A stretch of 24,670 bases of DNA from Pelargonium nanum (Eukaryota > Streptophyta > Magnoliopsida > Geraniales > Geraniaceae): the NCBI GenBank assembly GCA_036897485.1, contig JAYMTF010001277.1:1-24670 (forward strand), read 5' to 3'. This document shows, piece by piece, positions 17,111 to 24,670 of the stretch. A program made the translations under genes and the position numbers. The notes beneath the pieces were generated by a model. The model ran no database searches and had not been told where the DNA came from. It saw only the letters and a program-made list of their open reading frames with translations. Numbering within the stretch: the first letter of the stretch is position 1; each line of letters opens with the position of its first letter.

Positions 17111-18047
17111 TTTAATCAAGCTGAAATCTACGTATTTGCAGTGACAATTAGACTTTTCTTTCATACGAGAAAATTAAGTATTTGTGTTGAGGTGGCGCTA
17201 TAGGATTGGATGGAGGGGTATATAACTTTTTGTTGTATTTATATTCTTGCTTTAATTGATTATTAATTTGGTTTCAAGTCATATATAAATTGTATATTTT
17301 ATTGTAGCCTTAATTAGGTTTGTAGTAATCTTATTAATAACACGCATGCTCATTTTTCCTTGTTTCTTTTGAAGAATATAGACTGTTTGTATATATGAGT
17401 TGTTACAAAAATACAGTACTAGTGCCATTTTGAGTTACTTGCTTGGCAATATTTTGTTTTAAATTTCATTAACTAAACGAATCTATCACAAAGAATTTAA
17501 CTTAATTTAGAACAATGCTTGTATATTATTAGATAAACATTTCTTTATATTAAAAAAAATCACTTAAGCAAGATTGAATCATTATTTTACTCAATGACAT
17601 GCACAATGAATAAAAAAATGAGAAAAAAAAATTTCTTAACTTAATAAAAATAGGGTAATTGTCACCATAGTACTTATACTTGTTGAAACTATGGAGTTGG
17701 CCCTCAAGTAGTTTTTTTAGTTGGTCTGACCCCTATACTTTTTAAAATTTTGGATTTGGTCCAAATGACCTGCTAGTGTCGGTCACTTACCTCCACGTCA
17801 ACAAATATGCCACATCACCCTTCTACGTCAGCTTTGGACAAAATTAAAAAAAAAGTACAAGAGTTAGAACTAATAAAAAAAGTACACAATGATCAGCACC
17901 AAAACAGAAAATTTGGGTAAATTAGTCAGCCTGAACAAAAAAAGAGCTGGCCCATAAACAAAAGCTAATATAGGACCCAAAACAGAAAAGCCCAATAAAA
18001 AACAAAGCCCAAATAGGATCCAAATCAAAAAGCCCAATAAAAACAAT
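17111..18047. other. Intergenic region before tRNA-Lys, with possible transposon remnant
   Basis: The first ~230 bases are probably the 3' UTR of the small membrane-protein gene. Segment ~17654-17830 (GGGTAATTGTCACCATAGTAC, GGTCTGACCCCTATACTTTT, CACGTCAACAAATATGCC) reads like a common dispersed plant repeat, but I cannot find its borders. From 17971 to 18047 a ~42-bp unit (TAGGA.CCAAA.CA..AAAGCCCAATAAAAA) occurs twice in tandem. Confidence 0.5.
17971..18047. repeat. Two imperfect ~42-bp tandem units next to the tRNA gene
   Basis: TAGGACCCAAAACAGAAAAG (17971) and TAGGATCCAAATCAAAAAGC (18013) start two units that both continue with CCCAATAAAAA. Each carries GCCCAA (TTGGGC on the other strand). 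On the minus strand the nearest T-run (18039-18043) can serve as the Pol III terminator of the tRNA. Confidence 0.55.
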
Positions 18048-18120
18048 CGCCCACCGTGGGGCTCGAACCCACGACCACAAGGTTAAGAGCCTTGCGCTCT
18101 ACCAACTGAGCTAGACGGGC
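18048..18120 (-). tRNA. tRNA-Lys (anticodon CTT)
   Basis: Read on the minus strand, the 73-nt gene begins GCCCGTCTAGCTCAGTTGGT and folds into a full cloverleaf. The acceptor stem GCCCGTC/GGTGGGC has two G-U pairs and discriminator G. The internal A-box is TAGCTCAGTTGGTAGAGC, the anticodon loop is CTCTTAA with anticodon CTT for AAG, and the T-arm B-box is GGGTTCGAGCCCC. There is no intron. CAATAACAAA lies just upstream, matching the CAA-rich start region of plant tRNA genes, and TTTTT follows within ten bases, matching a Pol III terminator. It looks functional and nuclear. Confidence 0.98.
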
Positions 18121-19402
18121 TTTGTTATTGTCATTATGAATAGCAATCATTAATTATTTACATTGTTGTTTTTACACTAACTATTGTTCTCTTTCAAACT
18201 TTGATGGAAATAAAATTAATTTTTTGAAACAAGAAACTAATTAGAGGAGGACATAATACAATATCATATTTCGACTAAAAAGTGAGTCAAGTCATTTGGA
18301 GGAATTACGGTACATTCTAATCAGTGCAATAGTTTTTTTATCTCGATTTATACGATTGATGGTGAGCTGTGACATTGAAATAAGAGAAAATAAAAAAATT
18401 CAATGATATTAATGTTTTGAAGATTTTGGACCTCAATAAGAGGATACGACTCAACGTTTATACTTTATTTAGTGAAGTCATTCTCCAATCAAGTCTAATA
18501 TTATCGCGAATTGTCCAAAGTTCACAAGAGTCAATATATTGTGAACCAAGAAAATTCTAAAAACCGAAAAATAAACCCATCATCCAAGTTCCTTGAGAGA
18601 ACACCAACAACTTCTTGGACTAAGTGGGCTCGATAAGCCCCATTTGTGTTAAGAGTCTGTTTGGGAACCCCGTGAAGATTCATTTTGCCTCCTTTAGCGA
18701 TGCCTCGTAGGAGAAAAAAGTACTAACTTGTTTGGTAAATTAGGTATATGAAAGGTTAAGGAAGAGATAGAGATAATATTTTGTGTTAAATTACTCTTAC
18801 TATACCAGTATTTAGCTACCAAAGTGTCCGTCTACCATCATCAATTGATATCAAGTTGAAGTAGTTTCAAAATGTTAGTATATAATTATCTTTTGCAGCT
18901 ATGCAAGCTTTTTAGAGAAAAACAAAATAATAAAAATATTGCAATAATTTATAGTTTTCAAAATACAAAGGGTGTTGTGCAAAACATTTGATTTATTTAT
19001 AGAAAATACAACAAAATACAGATAGAGAGAGAAAAGAATAAAAAAAAATAGAGAGTTGGTCGACAGCTTGGTTGTTCCCAGAAAAACATTTTTTTTATTC
19101 TCACAAAAATTACAGAAATTAAATAAACAATTTTTTTAATATTCTATTTCAATTTCCAAAAAAAAAAAAAAACTCCCAATTTTCCCGGACAAAAAAACAA
19201 GAAAAATTTTCCCGGAAAATTCAGTTAATTTCTTTTCTTTGTACGGACCAAACCCATCAAGCCTGCGACATCGCCATTAGCGCAACAACGGTGGTGTTCG
19301 CAGGCGAAACAGAGAGAGAAAGGTAATTTATTTCAATTCCGATCCGTTTCTTCAAAACCCAATTTCTCAATTTCTTAAAAATTTCAAAATCTGTGTACAA
19401 AA
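18121..19402. other. Intergenic region and leader of the ETO1-like gene
   Basis: No coding region is visible. The sequence is AT-rich with a short GA tract (19021-19034), an A-run (19158-19172) and T-runs. The segment ~18648-18720 (GTCTGTTTGGGAACCCCGTG) resembles dispersed plant repeat text. The leader is probably from ~19240 on. AGAAAG|GTAATT at 19317-19328 is a consensus-like donor, but I see no good acceptor before the ATG. Confidence 0.5.
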
Positions 19403-22400
19403 ATGGATATTTCAATGAAGAAGATGCAGCAAAACATTTTCACTACAATGCGTAGCTTGAAGCTGATCGATGGATGCAAAAGCACCCAGGTCTACGCCAT
19501 CACTTCGTCGGAGCATGTCGGCGGCGACGGCGACAAGCTCCCGCCGGCGAGACCGAAACCGCACAGACAATCTGGAGCTCCGTCAAGTTCTGTACCCGGA
19601 AAGCTCCTACCTTTTGGGCCTCCCGTGGCCGATCTCGTCGAGCCCCAAATCGAGCCTCACCTGAAACCCGTCGATTTTGTCCAAACCCTAGCCGATTTGC
19701 ATTTGGGGATTGAGAATTGTCCCCAATTTGGAAAATCCGAGGAGTATTTGGAGCAATGTGCTGTGTTTCGTGGGTTATCGGATCCGAAGCTGTTTCGTCG
19801 CAGCCTCAGATTGGCGAGACAGCACGCTGTGGATGTGCACACCAAGGTTGTGCTCGGGTCGTGGTTGCGGTACGAGAGGCGAGAGGACGAGCTGTCCGGT
19901 TCGGGCTCGATGGATTGTTGTGGAAGAAATGTGGAGTGTCCCAAGGCTAATTTGGTATCTGGGTATGATCCTGAATCTGTGTTTGACTCTTGTAGGTGTG
20001 TGCAATGTGTTGCACATGATAATGAGGTTGAGGAAGAGGAGTGTTCGACTTCGGAGGAAGATGGGGACGTGTCGTTTTGTGTCGGGGAGGATGAAATTCG
20101 GTGTAGGAGATTTAGTATAGCTTCGTTATCGAGCCCCTTGAATGCATTGTTGTATGGTGGGTTTAGAGAGTCGAAATGGGAGACGATAAATTTCTCGCAG
20201 AACGGGATTTCCCCTGATGGAATGAGAGCTGTCGAGGCTTTTAGTAGGACTAAAAAGTTGGGTTCTTTAGCGGTTTCTGTTGTTTTGGAGCTTCTTTTGT
20301 TTGCTAATCGGTTTTGTTGTGAGGAGATGAAGTCGGCTTGCGATGCTCATTTGGCGTCTCTGGTTTGCAATATGGAGGATGCTTTGTTGCTAATCGAGTA
20401 TGGATTGGAGGAGAGTGCGTATCTTTTGGTCGCTGCTTGCTTGCAGGTGCTCTTGAGAGAGCTTCCAAGTGCGTTACACAATCCTAATGTGATGAAGTTC
20501 TTTTTAACATCGGAAGGTAGAGAGAGATTGGCAATGGCGGGGCATGGGACTTTTGTGTTGTATCATTTCTTGAGCCAGGTTGCTATGGAGGATGATATGA
20601 GATCAACCAAAACGGTGATGCTTTTGGAGCGAACATTGGAGTGTGCGACTTCAAATTGGCAGAAACAAGTTGCGTTTCATCAATTCGGCACAGTTATGAT
20701 TGAGAGGAAAGAGTATAAAGATGCCAAGCGTTGTTTTGAGGCGGCTGCTGAGGCGGGTCATGTTTATTCACGAGTTGGTGTTGCAAGGGCCAGGTACAAG
20801 CGTGGCCACAAATACGCTGCATATAAAGAATTGAGCTCGCTTATTTCAGCTTATAAACCCGTTGGGTGGATGTATCAGGAGCGATCTTTGTTTTGTGACG
20901 GGAATGAGAAGATGATGGACTTGGAGACCGCTACCGAGCTGGATCCAACTCTTGTATATCCTTACAAGTACCGGGCTATTGCTCTGATGGAAGAGAACAA
21001 GATTGGAGCAGCCGTCTCAGAAATCAACAAAATTATTGGCTTCAAGGTCTCTGCAGACTGCCTTGAACTCCGAGCTTGGTTTTCAATAGCCCTACAAGAT
21101 TATGAAGGAGCTTTGAGAGATGTCCGGGCCATTTTAACATTGGAGCCAAATTACAAAATGTTTCATGGGAAAATGCCCGGTGATCAATTGGTAGAGCTCC
21201 TCCGGAATCATGTTACGCAGTGGAGCCAAGCTGATTGCTGGATGCAACTATATGATCGGTGGTCGTCTGTTGATGATATTGGCTCTCTAGCTGTTGTGCA
21301 CCATATGCTGGAAAATGATCCCGGGAAGAGCCTTCTACGTTTTCGGCAATCTCTCCTCCTTTTACGGTACATTATTTAACTCTCTATTGAAATCTCATCT
21401 ATTGGATAAGCCTAGAGAATGTTGATTTGTTTGAAGCTCCTACTTAATAGATATATTGTAGTGAAAAACATCACTTGAAAGATTTAATGATAGAAGTAAG
21501 AGCGATTGCCTCGCTAAAACTCTTTACGCAACGTATTCTGTCTGATTATCTCATAGTATTGTCGTTGATCTCTGTGTCCTTCAATCATTTACGGAAACTT
21601 TTTCCAAAAATGAATCCCTTCAACTTTCTCAATAGCTTTCCACCTTCATATCAAGTGAGAGGAGTTTCACGTTTCAATTGGTACCATTCTCTAGCGCAAG
21701 GAATTCGCCAGGCCATATAACTTCTTAAAAAAGAGAGAAATTTGGAAAGAAATATCTTGGTTACGAGTAATAGTTTACGAGAGTCTACTTATCTTCTCTT
21801 GCAAAATTTGTCTCTCTTGATTCATTTCATGGTTATTGTATTTGACCTGCAACTGCAATGGTTCAGTTAAGCTGGCATGTTTTGATGTGTTTTGATTCTG
21901 TCCGCTGGGTTGTCAAGGAGTGCTAATTTCATACTTCCTCCGTCCTAAAATGAGTATCCTCTTGTTTCTTAAATTTTTGTCCCAAAATGACTGTCATTTT
22001 TTCCTTTTTTGGATATAGTTATATATGAATTACTCGTAATACCCTAAGATAAGTCAATTAGATAAGTAATTTTCCTCCAATCTCATGCACATAGGAAAAA
22101 TAGATCCGCCCTCTAGTAATAGTTTTACGCTTGTCCCCAGTAGTTAATAGAATATACATGTCACGTCACCATTTCTTTTTTTGGTATGGTCCATTATAGG
22201 TTGAATTGTCAAAAGGCTGCTATGCGCAGTCTGCGGTCGGCTAGAAATCATTCTAGTTCTGAGCACGAAAAACTCGTCTATGAGGGATGGATATTGTATG
22301 ACACTGGTCACCGTGAAGAAGCGCTTGCTAAAGCCGAGAAGTCCATTGCTAACCAAAGATCATTTGAAGCTTTTTTCCTTAAAGCTTACGCTCTTGCAGA

Positions 22401-23599
22401 CTCGTGTCTTGATGCTGAATCTTCGAATTATGTTATCCATCTTTTGGAGGAAGCTCTTAGATGCCCTTCGGATGGACTTCGGAAAGGACAAGTAAGCACC
22501 ATATATATAATGCATGAGCAACCACATGATTTCAATTTTCGGTACCATAATTGTGTTGCTTTAATTCTGCTATTTTGCAGGCTTTGAATAATCTAGGAAG
22601 CGTCTATGTAGACTGCGATAAGCTGGATCTCGCTGCTAATTGCTACATGAACGCGCTCAACATCAAGCATACCCGAGCGCATCAAGGCTTGGCTCGAGTC
22701 TATCATCTTAAAAATCAGCACAAAGCAGCATATGATGAGATGACAAAGCTTATTGAGAAGGCTCGGAGCAATGCATCGGCTTATGAGAAGCGTTCAGAAT
22801 ACTGTGACCGTAATATGGCAAAGAATGATCTTAGAAGGGCAACGGAATTAGATCCTCTAAGGACATATCCATACAGATACAGGGCAGCGGGTAAGATCCA
22901 TAATCGCTTTTCCATTTTTTTTGGTTGTGTTGTTTATAGTCATGAACTTTATTCGCATTTGAATCCTTTGTTGTCAAAGACATTGTTATATTTGTCCGAG
23001 AAGCTGGTCTGCTAAAAATAATTGGGCTACGTTCTATGTACAATGTCAGCCCGTGCACGAGACTCCCGCCGTTATGGGGTCTGGGGAGGGCTATTTTTGT
23101 ACGCAACTTTACCCGTGCTTTGCAAAGAGATTGTTTCCCTTGTACACCCGGGAAGTTGTGCTGATTTTCTGAACTTGTAGTTTATAAAGCTGACTAGTTA
23201 CGAGTTTAGGAACCCGTATACCTGATAGGATTATCTTCTACGTGATTATGTACCATGGATCCGTTCACTTTTGGGTCAGGGTCGGGTTTAGATGGGGTAT
23301 TTTCAACCCGACGTGAAACCCTCACTGTTAGCACTATCTCTGACATGGTTGCTATTCCCTTTTTAGTTTTTATGGACGACCATAAAGAAGCCGATGCCAT
23401 AACAGAGCTCACAAAAGTCATAACATTCAAGCCGGATCTGCAGCTTCTCCATCTTCGAGCAGCATTCCATGAGTCAACAGGCGATTATGCCTCTGCCGTC
23501 CGAGACTGTCAATCAGCCCTCTGCCTCGACCCCAACCATACCGATACCTTAGAGCTCTATGAAAAAGCACGCAAACAAGTTCACGAACAAGACAAGTAA
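19403..23599 (+). CDS. ETO1/EOL-type BTB-TPR protein, CUL3 adaptor for ACC synthase, four exons
   Basis: ETO1 and EOL proteins link CUL3 ubiquitin ligases, through a BTB domain, to type-2 ACC synthases bound by their TPRs; they promote degradation of those enzymes and so limit ethylene. Exons by GT-AG rules and frame: 19403-21366, 22200-22491, 22581-22890, 23367-23599, giving 932 residues, as expected for ETO1/EOL. Seen: N-terminal family signature NIFTTMRSLKLIDGCK, then LEQCAVFRGLSDPKLFRRSL and DVHTKVVLGSWLRYERREDE, the BTB domain (~222-330, FCVGEDEIRCRRFSIASLSSPLNALLYGGF), and TPR repeats from ~420 to the C-terminus (YKDAKRCFEAAAEAGH, HREEALAKAEKSI, KLDLAANCYMNALNIKHTRAHQG, DYASAVRDCQSALCLDPNHTD). 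The first ATG is 19403; ATGs at 19415 and 19424 are in frame, and the known family start aligns best with MQQNIFTTM at 19424. All junctions preserve conserved text (LLLR/LNCQKAAM, LRKGQ/ALNNLG, YRAA/VFMDDHKE). Intron 1 has a MITE end and intron 3 a SINE piece. Confidence 0.95.
21932..21984. mobile_element. Solo left end of Stowaway-like MITE in intron 1 of the ETO1-like gene
   Basis: TACTTCCTCCGTCCTAAAAT followed by GAGT is a clear Stowaway left terminus starting with TA, and an inner copy of the motif (GTCCCAAAATGACTGTC) follows at ~21979-21996. No right terminus occurs before the exon acceptor at 22199. The element is therefore 3'-truncated, or its right end has decayed. Confidence 0.6.
23036..23145 (-). 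mobile_element. Au-type SINE 3' part, antisense in intron 3 of the ETO1-like gene
   Basis: On the minus strand the sequence reads AATCTCTTTGCAAAGCACGG, GTAAAGTTGCGTAC, CCCTCCCCAGACCCC and GCGGGAGTCTCGTGCACGGG, the well-known conserved 3' half of plant Au SINEs. The tRNA-like 5' head is not visible at the expected side (above ~23150), so it is 5'-truncated, as retroposed copies often are. It is much less decayed than the copies at 8.5-9.6 kb. Confidence 0.75.
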
Positions 23600-24670
23600 G
23601 CGAACTAGAAATCCATGCTTGTGTTACATTTGCACAGTCTTTACACAGGGCCATCCCGTCGTTGCCACGAGAAAATGCCAGCAGTTATGTATGAAACACA
23701 CATTCTTGCCGGGTTTTGTCTGTAAACGTTAATCAGATGCAGATTTGAACAGAAGATAACATGTACATATACGTGAACTGAAATTGAACGCGTCGATGTT
23801 GATGATACTAACTCAAGCTGCCTCTGATATTGCCAGTTAGGCGATTCTCTGACCGCGTATTATGGTTTCTCGAACAATGTGATATCTCACACCGGGTAAA
23901 TTCTTAACCTTTTCCACTCCTACTGAAACTACAACATGTTCTTGTAAATTATGGTGTAGAAGCTATGTACATGAAAATGGCACAGCTTAAAATGAGGTCT
24001 GTCCAATTTTGATTCTTACAATGGTTTTTGTTTTGAGCTATGAGTGATATGTTATGCATTTGTAAACTCATGTACACTTTGTATTGTTAATATTATTGTT
24101 ATTTTTTTTTTCATTATCAGAGTTTTAAATCTCTCTTATGTCTCCAGATACTCTGAAGTCCCACATTAGTAAAATGGAACACTGATTTTTACGAGTTTTA
24201 GCAGTGAAAGTTTAAGTCATTGTGTGTAGCTCAATAATGTAAACTATTTTCTTATGTTCAAGAATCAAAACCGGTTTTTTATGCTATTCAAATTGGTACA
24301 TCAACTGACATAGGTTTTCATCAATTAATTATATTATAAGTTTCACATGACGATAAGAAATCAAAATGTATGGAATGATTTTTGAACTAGATATATATAA
24401 TTTGACTTAATTTGATCATAATTTTTTATTAATCAAGAATCAAATCAACACACATCGATGAAATGAACTAATTGATTGATTGCTTATCGATAGTTTCTAA
24501 TATTGAAAATATTCTTATGAGTAATTAATTTGATTTATCATTATACTATATATAGCAAAAAAGCATAGCAATATCAAATTTCTTTTGGATAGTAGAAGAT
24601 TACTTAATTGAATATTATAGGGGAAATTACAGATAGCACCCCTGAACTAAACCCCTTTTGCAACTTACTA
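23600..24670. other. 3' flank of the ETO1-like gene and intergenic sequence
   Basis: The first few hundred bases are the likely 3' UTR. Beyond ~24050 the DNA is AT-rich with no open frame of note. The last ~50 bases (GGGGAAATTACAGATAGCAC, CCCTGAACTAAACCCC) resemble the edge of a dispersed plant repeat that continues past the window. Confidence 0.5.

Noticed and set aside
18048-18120. tRNA-derived SINE instead of a true tRNA gene
   Set aside because: All stems pair, the discriminator and boxes are intact, a T-run terminator follows, and no SINE body or poly-A/T tail is attached.
21475-21720. 81-codon frame in intron 1 of the ETO1-like gene
   Set aside because: The conserved protein continues from 21366 directly into 22200; this frame has no TPR or family signal and lies in the intron.
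1-24670. CRISPR array, operon or prokaryotic island
   Set aside because: There are no regularly spaced identical repeats with unique spacers; genes have plant introns and independent leaders.

Overview
The window is nuclear DNA from a flowering plant, almost certainly a eudicot. The evidence is GT-AG introns, AT-rich intergenic DNA, plant-only gene families (RPS5-type NLR, Ve-type receptor-like protein, plant BAG, ETO1-like BTB-TPR), a nuclear tRNA-Lys and typical plant short transposons (Stowaway, hAT-like, Au-type SINE). I cannot name the species from the sequence.

Layout from left to right. Bases 1-2767 hold a 5'-truncated CC-NB-ARC-LRR disease-resistance gene of the RPS5 class. A single missing base near 1230 breaks it between the RNBS-D and MHD motifs, so it reads as a pseudogene or a truncated allele. 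Bases 2768-4880 are AT-rich and hold an imperfect duplication, one complete Stowaway-type MITE and possible SINE debris. Bases 4993-8394 hold an intact intronless receptor-like protein (LRR ectodomain, one membrane span, short cytosolic tail without kinase). Bases 8500-9600 hold an array of degenerate units that mix Au-SINE-like and LTR/TRIM-like sequence. Bases 9647-9960 could be a first exon and promoter of an unrecognised minus-strand gene. Bases 11072-13919 hold a four-exon ubiquitin-like/BAG-domain cochaperone gene of the BAG1-4 class. Bases 13920-16460 are intergenic. Bases 16802-17110 encode a 102-residue single-span membrane protein of unknown function. Bases 18048-18120 hold a complete tRNA-Lys(CTT) gene on the minus strand. 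Bases 19403-23599 hold a four-exon ETO1/EOL-type gene, a substrate adaptor for CUL3 ubiquitin ligases acting on ACC synthase. Bases 23600-24670 are 3' flank.

The protein genes are all on the plus strand and appear to be independent units, not a pathway or cluster. The NLR and the RLP are both immune-receptor genes about 2.2 kb apart, which is common in plant genomes and does not by itself show cooperation. I found no convincing new multi-gene system. The most worthwhile leads are the single-base break in the NLR, the composite SINE/TRIM-like array, the small orphan membrane protein with a duplicated upstream segment, the acidic plus cysteine-motif tail of the RLP, and the possible unannotated minus-strand gene start near 9.8 kb.
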